A stretch of DNA of 64,000 nt. Source: Stutzerimonas kunmingensis (GTDB lineage Bacteria; Pseudomonadota; Gammaproteobacteria; Pseudomonadales; Pseudomonadaceae). Below the pieces are notes generated by a model, which was not told the DNA's origin, made no database searches, and saw nothing but the letters and a program-made list of their open reading frames with translations. Positions 56,277 to 64,000 of this stretch are shown one piece after another. The translations under genes were made by a program, and so were the position numbers. The stretch's first letter is position 1. Every line of letters begins with the position of its first letter. Location of the stretch: assembly GCF_002929225.1 (NCBI RefSeq), contig NZ_PISM01000001.1, positions 99,115-163,114 on the forward strand, read 5' to 3'.

Positions 56277-57260
56277 ATGGCTAGCGGCGAACACTTGAAA
56301 GCGCTACTGCGCTCGCACATCAAAGGCGACGATTCGCATTTTTTAGCCGTAGCCATGCAACTGGCAGCTCATGAGGCTAAACAGGGGCATGGAAAGCTAG
56401 CAGAGGATCTGCGAGCACTAATCGACTCGGCCAAGAAAAACCGCTTGCCTACTGGGATGCCGGTGCCGATAGGCCAGCCTCGGGGCGAGCTGAGCAGCTT
56501 ACTTAGCGCTGCGCTTCCCAAAACTCGTCTTTCTGAAATGGTCTTGGATGAGGTGACCCATTCCCGCCTGGAAAGGATCATGAGCGAGCAGCGCAACTTT
56601 GAAAAAATTCGTGCTCACGGTCTGTCTCCACGCCGTAAGCTGCTCTTAGTCGGCCCGCCCGGTACCGGAAAATCGATGACGGCTTCAGCCCTTGCTGGGG
56701 AGTTGGGTATTCCCCTGTATATCGTTCGGTTCGACAGCTTGATAACAAAGTTCATGGGAGAAACAGCGGCAAAGCTGCGTCAGGTATTCGATGCAATACG
56801 CGACACCCGGGGTATCTACTTTTTCGATGAGTTCGACGCTATCGGATCCCAGCGCGGCCTTCAGAACGATGTAGGTGAAATGCGCCGCGTGCTGAATAGC
56901 TTCCTTCAAATGATTGAGCAAGATCAGTCGAACAGTCTAATCATCGCTGCAACCAATCACCCCGAGATTCTCGACTACGCCCTGTTCCGTCGATTCGACG
57001 ATGTTATTGAGTATGGCCTGCCCAACCAGGAACAAATCCAAGCTGTGCTGAAGAACCGACTCGCGAATTTCTCGAAGTCGATAAAAAGCTGGGGTAAGCT
57101 CTGCACCACCGCAGAAGGCCTCAGCTATGCCGAATTGGCGAGAGCCGCGGACGACGCAATCAAGGATGCGATCATTCAGGATCGAACCGAGGTGGCAATC
57201 AAGGACGTGGAGAGGCACCTTACGGAGCGAAAGGCGTTCCACGGGAGACAGCGCTCCTAA
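56277..57260 (+). CDS. ietA: AAA+ ATPase, IetA-like (Iet antiphage system)
   Basis: 327 residues. A helical N-terminal region (about 1-90) precedes a classical AAA domain with Walker A GPPGTGKS (126-133), Walker B YFFDEFDAIG (D184, E185), sensor asparagine N227 in ATNH and arginine finger in LFRRFD (R238/R239). The pair of this ATPase with a subtilisin-like protease 17 bases downstream is the composition of Iet, first described as ietAS on Agrobacterium Ti plasmids and later reported as an antiphage system. How it senses phage is not known. Cytosolic. Confidence 0.82.
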   Translation: MASGEHLKALLRSHIKGDDSHFLAVAMQLAAHEAKQGHGKLAEDLRALIDSAKKNRLPTGMPVPIGQPRGELSSLLSAALPKTRLSEMVLDEVTHSRLERIMSEQRNFEKIRAHGLSPRRKLLLVGPPGTGKSMTASALAGELGIPLYIVRFDSLITKFMGETAAKLRQVFDAIRDTRGIYFFDEFDAIGSQRGLQNDVGEMRRVLNSFLQMIEQDQSNSLIIAATNHPEILDYALFRRFDDVIEYGLPNQEQIQAVLKNRLANFSKSIKSWGKLCTTAEGLSYAELARAADDAIKDAIIQDRTEVAIKDVERHLTERKAFHGRQRS

Positions 57261-57277
57261 TGTAGTAGAGCATCTCA

Positions 57278-59785
57278 ATGACGGAACCAACCAAAGGTCA
57301 ACGGCCCCATTTTCACCTCCAGGGACAAGGGCTAGCGGAACGCTTCCAGTCCACAGCATCGGCAAAACGAGAACCTCGCTACCCCTCACCAGATCGAATA
57401 ACGCATGGTGCTAGGCTTCTCAGCCAGCTCAAGCGTGCAAGCCAAGAGATGGCAGAGGCGGTAAGGCTTCAGCGCCAAACTGTTGAAACGCAGCTTAGGC
57501 CAGAAGGTGGATTTGGCCTGCAGATCGAATTTAGGAGTGAGCCAGGCTACGCTCTCGCCTTCGAAGGCCTCGCCCGCGGGGCACAGCGCATTGAGCTCCT
57601 GAACCTACGACGTGACCCAGCCACGAATACGGAACTCGCGACCGTTTTTGTTCCGGATGGGCAGTTAAAAGCCTTTGAAAACCTTGTTCATCAGTACCTG
57701 GAAGCGGCCACAGCGAAAGGCATTCCGCGCAATGCACCGCTTCTGAATCCGATCCAAGAAATCAAAACCGCAGCGTTTAACGCCTTGTGGACCGACGACC
57801 CTGCGGTATTGCCGCCCAACGAAGCGGAGACCATATGGTGGGAGTTTTGGCTCCCAATTCGAGATAGTCGAGAAGCGGTGCTTAACCGCTTTAGGTCGAT
57901 TGCAGAAGCATGCGGTTTCGAGACCTCCGATAAGGAGCTGAGATTTCCCGAGCGGACAGTTCTTAACGTCTATGCCTCTCGCGGAGCTATCACTCAAACG
58001 CTATCGCTGCTCAATGAGGTCGCCGAGATTCGTAGGGCAAAGGATACTGCCGAATTCTTTGATGCCATGTCGCCACCGGAACAGAGAGAGTGGGTCGAGG
58101 ATTTGCTTGAGCGGACGATTCCCGCTGAAGATGGCAGTATTCGTATCTGCTTGTTGGATACAGGCGTCAACCGGGGCCACCCACTTCTTGCGCAGCACAT
58201 TGATGAAGATGACCTCTATACCGTCAACAGCAACTGGGGGCTTGCAGATGTGGCTGGCCACGGTACAGGGCTGGCCGGTATCGCTTTATACGGCGACCTT
58301 TTCGACCCGCTCGCCAGCCAAGCACCTGTCGCGGTTAGTCACCGCTTGGAATCGGTGAAGCTGCTCCCCACCGGCCAGCATAATAAAAAGGAGCCCTACG
58401 GCTCGCTGACGATTGATGCCATTACCCAGCCAGATACATCCAAACCGGAAGTACGCCGTGTCTTCAGCATGGCGATCACCAGCCTCGATGATCGTGATCG
58501 CGGCCGCCCCTCGGCGTGGTCTTCAGCTATCGACGAACTCGCGTGTGATGTTCTGGGCGAGAGAGCCAATCCTAGACTGATCGTCCTATCAGCAGGTAAT
58601 GCCGATAAAAACCAGGCGATTCACTACCCTAACAGCGTCACCACTGACGGTATTAACGACCCGGCGCAGGCGTGGAACGCCCTTTGCGTCGGAGCCTATA
58701 CCACAAAGGTTACGATTGATCCCCCAAACTCTGGCCTGTTGCCAGTCGCGGCAGTTGGCAGTTTGAGCCCCTACAGTACAACTTCAGGGACCTGGACCAA
58801 CACAGCTTGGCCGCTGAAGCCAGATGTAGTTTTCGAAGGGGGCAACCTAGCTACAGATGGGCAATACGCCTACACCGAACCTTGTCTGTCGCTACTAACC
58901 ACCTCCAATGAACCCCAACGACGGCTGCTGTCAACCACCTGTGCAACTAGCGCAGCCTCAGCACTGGCTGCACGTATGGCAGCCCAGATATCAACGAGCT
59001 ACCCGCAGTTCTGGCCTGAGACAGTAAGAGCCCTCATCGTGCATTCTGCTGAATGGCCTAATCGAATGCTGCAGGACTTCCTCGCTGGCGATTCAAAAGC
59101 CAACTATGAAAATCTGGTAAAACACTGCGGCTTTGGTGTGCCTGATATAGGGCGCGCTCTATATAGCGCCGGCGACTCCTTAACAATGATCGCCGAGGAC
59201 CAGCTGAGGCCTTTTGCGAGGCAAGGCTCTAAACCTCCCACCGCGCGAGACATGCATCTACATCTACTTCCTTGGCCTCGTCAGGAATTGCTCAACCTCG
59301 GCAACGTCGATGTAGAGATGCGGGTAACCCTTTCCTACTTCATTGAACCAAACCCCGGCATCGCCGAGCGCGGCATTAAAGGCCGCTATCGCTACGAGTC
59401 GCATGGCCTTCGATTTGACGTAAGTCGCCCTAATGAAGACAAGGACCAGTTCCGGCAACGGATCAACAAGCGTGCTCGGGATGAGGAGGACGGTGCCTAT
59501 CAGGGAGGCGGTTCAGATCCATGTTGGCTGCTTGGCACCCAAACTAGGCATCGCGGTTCACTTCATTCGGACATATGGCGGGGTACTGCTGCTGACCTAG
59601 CAGGCCGCGGCATGCTCGGCATTTATCCCGCCTTGGGCTGGTGGAAAACTTTGGTCAAGCATCAGCGTTACGACGATACCGTAAGGTACAGCCTAGTGGT
59701 ATCGATCAAGACACAGCAAACCAGCGTTGACCTTTATGCTGCGGTCGAGCAAGTGATAGAGGCCCAAACGGCGATTTACGTTTGA
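57278..59785 (+). CDS. ietS: Subtilisin-like serine protease, IetS-like
   Basis: 835 residues, without a signal peptide, so probably cytosolic. An N-terminal part of about 280 residues precedes an S8 peptidase domain with the full triad: D294 in ICLLDTGVNRGHP, H328 in DVAGHGTGLAG, and S558 in TTCATSAASALAARM. After the catalytic domain about 250 residues remain with no recognised fold. It is read after the AAA ATPase with only 17 bases between them. In Iet the ATPase is thought to control the protease, but the target is unknown. Confidence 0.85.
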   Translation: MTEPTKGQRPHFHLQGQGLAERFQSTASAKREPRYPSPDRITHGARLLSQLKRASQEMAEAVRLQRQTVETQLRPEGGFGLQIEFRSEPGYALAFEGLARGAQRIELLNLRRDPATNTELATVFVPDGQLKAFENLVHQYLEAATAKGIPRNAPLLNPIQEIKTAAFNALWTDDPAVLPPNEAETIWWEFWLPIRDSREAVLNRFRSIAEACGFETSDKELRFPERTVLNVYASRGAITQTLSLLNEVAEIRRAKDTAEFFDAMSPPEQREWVEDLLERTIPAEDGSIRICLLDTGVNRGHPLLAQHIDEDDLYTVNSNWGLADVAGHGTGLAGIALYGDLFDPLASQAPVAVSHRLESVKLLPTGQHNKKEPYGSLTIDAITQPDTSKPEVRRVFSMAITSLDDRDRGRPSAWSSAIDELACDVLGERANPRLIVLSAGNADKNQAIHYPNSVTTDGINDPAQAWNALCVGAYTTKVTIDPPNSGLLPVAAVGSLSPYSTTSGTWTNTAWPLKPDVVFEGGNLATDGQYAYTEPCLSLLTTSNEPQRRLLSTTCATSAASALAARMAAQISTSYPQFWPETVRALIVHSAEWPNRMLQDFLAGDSKANYENLVKHCGFGVPDIGRALYSAGDSLTMIAEDQLRPFARQGSKPPTARDMHLHLLPWPRQELLNLGNVDVEMRVTLSYFIEPNPGIAERGIKGRYRYESHGLRFDVSRPNEDKDQFRQRINKRARDEEDGAYQGGGSDPCWLLGTQTRHRGSLHSDIWRGTAADLAGRGMLGIYPALGWWKTLVKHQRYDDTVRYSLVVSIKTQQTSVDLYAAVEQVIEAQTAIYV

Positions 59786-60064
59786 CCATGCCTCGCTCGG
59801 TCCGGCTAAGAGTCTAGTAACTATCACCGAGTCGTGAGTAACGCCTTTATTTAAAAGCTAGGTCGACTCGATGAACGTAATTATAGTAACAGTATGGCTT
59901 GTCGTAGCGTATGCACATTGGCCGTCCCTGACCAACACATTAAATTATCCATGCTGAACTTTTTAGGCTGTTCTCTGATCACGCTGGGCAACCGACGGGA
60001 GACTTGTGTATGGAAACCATGTTACGTTTAGCTTGAACTTATATGGGAAGCGGGAGTTGTAACA

Positions 60065-61723
60065 GTGCAGCACAAGATTCCATTTTTTCCACCTTCACTT
60101 CCCGATGAAACACTACACTCAAGAGTTTCTCGCTACCATTTTCTATCAGGCAACAAAACACAACCTCTGACTTTCCGAGATGCTTTCGGCGCTGCCCCAT
60201 TTCCTTTGGACGTTGTTGTTCCGAAGAAGATATCTCAGCTAGCTGAACGGCTCCCAGGGGAAGCTGAAGACAACCTTAAACGGTTACTACATACCAATAC
60301 GCTTCTGCCATTGTTTACATCATTTCTTGGAACCGTGAACTCTCACAAAAAACTTAGCCAAGATACTTCGACAACAGCGCTGTCACGAATTCCTCAGCGC
60401 GTGGTCGGCGTACACGGCACAGCTAAACTTTGCATTGCATGCTGCGAGAGCGACGAATATGAGTTTGGCTCCAGCTATTGGCATAGAGCTCACCAGATAC
60501 CAGGAGTTTCCAGTTGCTGGAAGCACCGTGAAACTCTGATAAGTTCATGTCAATTTTGTTCAAAGCCGTTCTATACGAAAAATCGAATTCTAACAATGCC
60601 GTGGTTACCCTGTGAGTGTGGCTGGTCAGTTAGTGCAAACACGTGCGATAAACCCGCTCCCCTACTTGAGAACGAATTTGCAATTTTTTGCAAAGAGCTG
60701 TTGCACGGAGACGTTCCAAGTATCTCGCAAGAATCCCTTGCGCATGCGTACAGAACACAAGCCTCCGTGCTAGGGCTAAGAGCTGGCAGTCTAGTTTCAC
60801 AGGCATCATTATTCAACGGTATAGTCGAGACCTTCGGAGACGAATTCCTCTGTCAAGCGGACGCTGCATACGCTGCCAAGAAGACAAAAACGTGGATTCG
60901 CCTTTCTACAATAGATGATCAATTAGATATGCCTGTAACACGGCATTTGATACTAAGCTTTTTCCTATTTAGGGATTTTAACTTCTTTAAGAGCACCCTG
61001 CAAAATCAACAGAGCGTGCCTTTCGTAAGAGCCCGCAGGACAGATTCAAAGCAGCTCAAATCAACGGAAAGTAAATGCTCAGTTTACAGGACTAAGATAC
61101 AGCAGATTGTAAACCGTTGGCCGGATTCAACATTAGAAGACTGCTGGAAGAACTCATTGAAGGCAACATCATGGCTATTTAAACACGACCGTAGTTGGTT
61201 ACTCTCCTATTTATCTGGAACGACGCAGCCCGATACTAGTTTAGTCGATATAAAATATGCAAAGACCATCGAGGACGGAATTGAGGGTCTTTACGCGCTC
61301 TCGTCTAAACCTAAGAGAGTAAATATCGGCAATATCCTTTCTCTTCTACCTAAAAAGTTGCCAGGTGGGCAAGATAGAGAAAAACTTTATCCTGAAGTGT
61401 CAAAAAAAATCAAAGAGCACTATGAATCCCTTTGGCACTTCCATGTCCGGCGGATGATATGGGGAATACACGAACTCAAAAGGCTTGACCTTAAACCATC
61501 TATTGTTAATTTGAGTGACTTGATAAAAATCAATAGAATAAGCTGCAATTCAATTCTCAGCCACTTTGGCTGGAACATCGAAGTAATGGTGAATCAAAAA
61601 TTCAGCCTAGTAGATGAGATGAACAGACTTTCGATCACGCGCCAATGGTCTGGCCCTATAACAGTCGATGCAGGCTATGCCGGCCGAGCTTACCAAAAAG
61701 CTCGTATGGCTAAATTAGACTAG
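60065..61723 (+). CDS. tniQ: TniQ/TnsD-family transposition protein (copy 1)
   Basis: 552 residues from a GTG at 60065 with GGGAG upstream. It starts with the TniQ pattern FFPPSLPDETLHSRVSRYH and has the zinc-binding cluster CIACC (C123, C126), the WHRAHQIPGVSSCWKHR block (C151, H154) and CQFC (C162, C165). The C-terminal half resembles TnsD, with a helix-turn-helix-like end. TniQ/TnsD proteins recognise target DNA for Tn7-like transposons. The gene is visibly AT-rich and lies convergent to a second TniQ gene, ten bases away. Confidence 0.85.
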   Translation: MQHKIPFFPPSLPDETLHSRVSRYHFLSGNKTQPLTFRDAFGAAPFPLDVVVPKKISQLAERLPGEAEDNLKRLLHTNTLLPLFTSFLGTVNSHKKLSQDTSTTALSRIPQRVVGVHGTAKLCIACCESDEYEFGSSYWHRAHQIPGVSSCWKHRETLISSCQFCSKPFYTKNRILTMPWLPCECGWSVSANTCDKPAPLLENEFAIFCKELLHGDVPSISQESLAHAYRTQASVLGLRAGSLVSQASLFNGIVETFGDEFLCQADAAYAAKKTKTWIRLSTIDDQLDMPVTRHLILSFFLFRDFNFFKSTLQNQQSVPFVRARRTDSKQLKSTESKCSVYRTKIQQIVNRWPDSTLEDCWKNSLKATSWLFKHDRSWLLSYLSGTTQPDTSLVDIKYAKTIEDGIEGLYALSSKPKRVNIGNILSLLPKKLPGGQDREKLYPEVSKKIKEHYESLWHFHVRRMIWGIHELKRLDLKPSIVNLSDLIKINRISCNSILSHFGWNIEVMVNQKFSLVDEMNRLSITRQWSGPITVDAGYAGRAYQKARMAKLD

Positions 61724-61733
61724 CTCCATGTGG

Positions 61734-63560
61734 CTAAGCTTCGTTGATCAATTTCATAAGATACGAAGCTGCATTACCCTCTGGCGGACGAATCGCTGCG
61801 AACCTCAATAAAGTCGCAGCCCCGAAAATTGCATTACGTGCACGTAGTTCTTTAGCAGCCCATTCTATTCTTCGGTGATGAAATTGATCGAGCGTTTCAC
61901 AGGTTGCCTTAAGCTCTAAGCTACAGATGGGTAACAGCAGCAATTTCTTCTCAAACAGTGTTGATGAATTCAGCTCACGCCCTATCAGCGCAACAGAGAT
62001 CCGTAGTGGCTTACCTGGACGGGCTCTGAGGCTACTCACGCACTCTCGAATTCGAAGAGACAACTCTCTATCCAGACTTGGCCAGTCAATAACAGCGGTG
62101 CGCTTACGAGCAATCTTTCTAATGCACTGGACCTTTCCTTTCAACCAAACTCTATCGTTACGGTAAAGCCAAGCGTAATCGGTGCACGCGTGAGCTGCCG
62201 TGTTCCTCTCACGTTCCATAATAAAACGAAGACGGCGGTTTTCTCGGTCTCGCTCCACTCGCAACCCTGACAACATGTCTTTAAGATCGGTTTCCATCCT
62301 TAGAACTCTATACACCGACGCCAATGAAACACTGCAATCGGTAGCTACTTCAGAAAAGGCCTTACCTGAAACTAGCTGATCACGGATTTGCTGCCTGAGG
62401 GCTGGCAGTAGAATGGATGGGCGAGCACGAACATGTATTCCAAGCTGAACGGCATAGACGTGAAGCGTAGAGACGCTGACTCCTGTCACAGCTCCAATCT
62501 GGCGAAGTGAATGCCCTTCTGAGTACATTTCTTTGAGCGTGTGCGCTAAGCCACCAGTTTTGGCGGTCACTTTCGTCGCTATACTTTTCGACATAGGCAT
62601 CTGGACAGAACGCTGGACAGCTAAATCATCGAAGTTCAGTTCAAGCGCATCCGCAAGAAGCAAATAATGTAGCGGATGATGGGCGCCTCTTGGCTTTCGC
62701 AGTAACTTGAGGACCCAAGAAGGAGCTTGTTTTGCGCGCACTGGGCACAGTCGTGAAAATTCCCCGGCGCTGGGCAACCCTTTGAAGTAGATCGACAACA
62801 TGTCAGCCAACGGCGTCAGCCGAAGCCTGCCAGTGGAACTCACGAGCGCATGAGCCTGTGCCCCTCGTAGCAAGTTTTGCTGGAGCACGTGATGTTGCAG
62901 CGGGTCACAATCTCGATCGAGCGCAGACCAAGAAAGAGCCGCGAGACGGTATAGCCTGTCTCTCTGAATGGCACTGACTTCCAGTGCTAGGGCGTGAGCA
63001 TCTAAATTATCGTCAGTCGGCAGGAAGCACCGTGTAGCTTTGTCCCGGATCCAAACCGGTTCGATGATCGAGAGGGGCTGTACGTGATGGGGGCATATCC
63101 AAACCCCTGGAAGCTGATGTACGCGATGCCAGTAGGCTTGACCATGTTTCTGATCATCCTCAGCAAGACACACCGGGCAGAATCTAACCCGAACGTATCG
63201 CTCTAGAGAGCTTGCAATGAGTCCAAGCCGCATTTTCAACCCTTGACCGTTCCAGCTTTCCATTTGGCGGCGCGTCATCACTAGCTGCTCTGGCGACATA
63301 AATGGTTGGAAGTACGGCAGCAGAGTATGTCGTGAAATAAGAGCGTTTGTGTCCAACCCAGTAACCGGCTTCAAAAGCCTTTCCGATTCTTTTAAATGGC
63401 AAGGGAAGCTTGTGTTCCGGGTAAAGGTATAGCTGTGCTCAACGTTGCTGAATGCTTGGCGGACTGAAGCAAACCCGGTCAGCCGGCAGTAACGACTCAA
63501 CAGGCTGTGAAGTGTTTCGTCTGGGAAGGGAGATAAGAAAAAACCTGGCCCAGTATCCAT
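61734..63560 (-). CDS. tnsD: TniQ/TnsD-family transposition protein (copy 2)
   Basis: 608 residues from the ATG at 63560, preceded by GAGG at a good distance; an in-frame TTG four codons earlier is also possible. The N-terminus FFLSPFPDETLHSLLSRYCR and the zinc cluster RFCPVC (C128, C131) with WHRVHQLPGVWICPHH (C156, H159) identify the family. Two helix-turn-helix-like segments follow: LRQIGAVTGVSVSTLHVYAV and FSEVATDCSVSLASVYRVL, typical of site-specific TnsD. It is preceded immediately by the likely tnsC remnant, the usual order, so this copy probably belongs to the core machinery while copy 1 sits with the cargo. Confidence 0.87.
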   Translation of the reverse strand: MDTGPGFFLSPFPDETLHSLLSRYCRLTGFASVRQAFSNVEHSYTFTRNTSFPCHLKESERLLKPVTGLDTNALISRHTLLPYFQPFMSPEQLVMTRRQMESWNGQGLKMRLGLIASSLERYVRVRFCPVCLAEDDQKHGQAYWHRVHQLPGVWICPHHVQPLSIIEPVWIRDKATRCFLPTDDNLDAHALALEVSAIQRDRLYRLAALSWSALDRDCDPLQHHVLQQNLLRGAQAHALVSSTGRLRLTPLADMLSIYFKGLPSAGEFSRLCPVRAKQAPSWVLKLLRKPRGAHHPLHYLLLADALELNFDDLAVQRSVQMPMSKSIATKVTAKTGGLAHTLKEMYSEGHSLRQIGAVTGVSVSTLHVYAVQLGIHVRARPSILLPALRQQIRDQLVSGKAFSEVATDCSVSLASVYRVLRMETDLKDMLSGLRVERDRENRRLRFIMERERNTAAHACTDYAWLYRNDRVWLKGKVQCIRKIARKRTAVIDWPSLDRELSLRIRECVSSLRARPGKPLRISVALIGRELNSSTLFEKKLLLLPICSLELKATCETLDQFHHRRIEWAAKELRARNAIFGAATLLRFAAIRPPEGNAASYLMKLINEA

Positions 63561-63574
63561 CTCCCACCTCAATC

Positions 63575-63878
63575 CTACCTATCGCTGTAGGCGTCACAGA
63601 ACTCAAACGTCTGCTCGCATAGCCAGCCCTCTTTCCGCAATTGCTCAAGGGGGTTTTCACTATTGGCTATCTCAGACAGTTCTGCGGATTCTTGGGAGGA
63701 CGCCGTGGCAAGTTTTGGGGCAGGCGCCTTCGGTACGCCCTGCGCTTTCGGCGTTGATGCTGGACTAATGCTACTCAGTAGCGAATAACGTTTCGACAAG
63801 TCGTCTGAACTCAGCAGCATCATGCCCTCAAGTTGGGCATCAATTGGCAATAGGTCTTCAAACCGTCCTAACTGCCTA
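63575..63878 (-). pseudogene. tnsC: Probable tnsC (transposition ATPase), 3' remnant
   Basis: The minus-strand frame ending at 63575 is open back to about 63904 but has no ATG. It reads RQLGRFEDLLPIDAQLEGMM, a proline- and alanine-rich linker, and a conserved-looking tail ENPLEQLRKEGWLCEQTFEF. Its stop is just upstream of tniQ copy 2, the normal place of tnsC. The ATPase domain is missing because the frame is interrupted at 63877-63878, where another element appears to start. Identity rests on position and the general look of the tail, not on a motif. Confidence 0.5.
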
Positions 63879-64000
63879 GTGTCCCGAGCGGGTAGTTCGT
63901 TTATTTAACAACATATCGATATACTGGCGCGACTCCAAAGCCACTGATTAATAACCCACATGGCCAAACCCGCCGCCTGCTTTGTCTTAACGCCGTCCGA
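63879..64000 (+). mobile_element. Possible left end of an IS630-type insertion sequence
   Basis: A TA dinucleotide at 63877-63878 is followed by GTGTCCCGAGCGGGTAGTTC and a non-coding stretch. At 63960 an ATG opens a plus-strand frame, MAKPAACFVLTPS, that runs off the window. IS630-type elements insert at TA and their transposases often begin with a similar short basic-hydrophobic start and a LTP segment. With only 13 codons visible the family call is weak; the interruption of the tnsC frame is what suggests an insertion. Confidence 0.35.

Noticed and set aside
59871..59957. 28-codon hydrophobic ORF between ietS and tniQ copy 1
   Set aside because: Ribosome binding site is weak, there is no terminator or promoter, and nothing supports conservation; recorded only as a possibility.

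Overview
The window is a GC-rich gammaproteobacterial chromosome segment from a Pseudomonas-type organism, most likely the P. stutzeri (Stutzerimonas) group. The evidence is gene content and order: CbrA-CbrB with a CrcZ-type RNA downstream, RetS-purD-purH-fis-dusB, a PrrF-type RNA beside the heme-transport genes, and mrcB through msrPQ in an order I recall from P. aeruginosa. The species-level name is an inference.

Region 1 (1-18.3 kb) carries core metabolism and regulation: a partial MpaB-family oxygenase, pgi, panD-panC-panB, folK-pcnB, crcZ, cbrB-cbrA-cbrX, gluQ, dksA, an aminotransferase-sfsA pair, a dTDP-4-dehydrorhamnose reductase homologue and an auxin-efflux-type permease. Region 2 (18.4-35.5 kb) holds a 28-residue membrane peptide, two membrane-protein genes, the sensor kinase gene retS, purD, purH, fis-dusB, a DUF3426 protein, prmA, accB-accC, aroQ, dsbD and a Rieske ferredoxin. 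Region 3 (35.6-52.6 kb) has phuU-phuV-phuW (without phuR, phuS or phuT), a single PrrF RNA gene with its Fur box, cbpA, a TfoX C-terminal-domain protein, a methyltransferase, a two-domain kinase, mrcB, a TPR lipoprotein, yqcC, a DUF4124 protein, ilvI-ilvH-ilvC, pssA and msrP-msrQ.

The conserved chromosome ends abruptly at about 52.98 kb. After msrQ come four tandem rRNA-type promoters and an rRNA leader, but no 16S gene follows. The leader is joined directly to a decayed histidine-kinase fragment. From there to the right edge the DNA is visibly AT-richer and accessory. It contains metal-resistance debris (a CusS-like kinase end and MerR-type regulator ends in two repeat copies flanking an unrecognised gene pair), a truncated IS5-family element abutting an IS66 remnant, and then a DUF6088 protein behind a 32-bp palindrome. 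Next is a two-gene AAA ATPase plus subtilisin-like protease cassette that matches the Iet antiphage system.

The right edge carries two convergent TnsD/TniQ-type genes and the 3' end of a likely tnsC, cut off by what looks like the left end of another insertion sequence. The simplest reading is that 55.5-64 kb is the cargo and targeting end of a Tn7-like element whose core has been damaged. The most unusual points are the orphan rRNA promoter array and the double-TniQ, Iet-bearing element.
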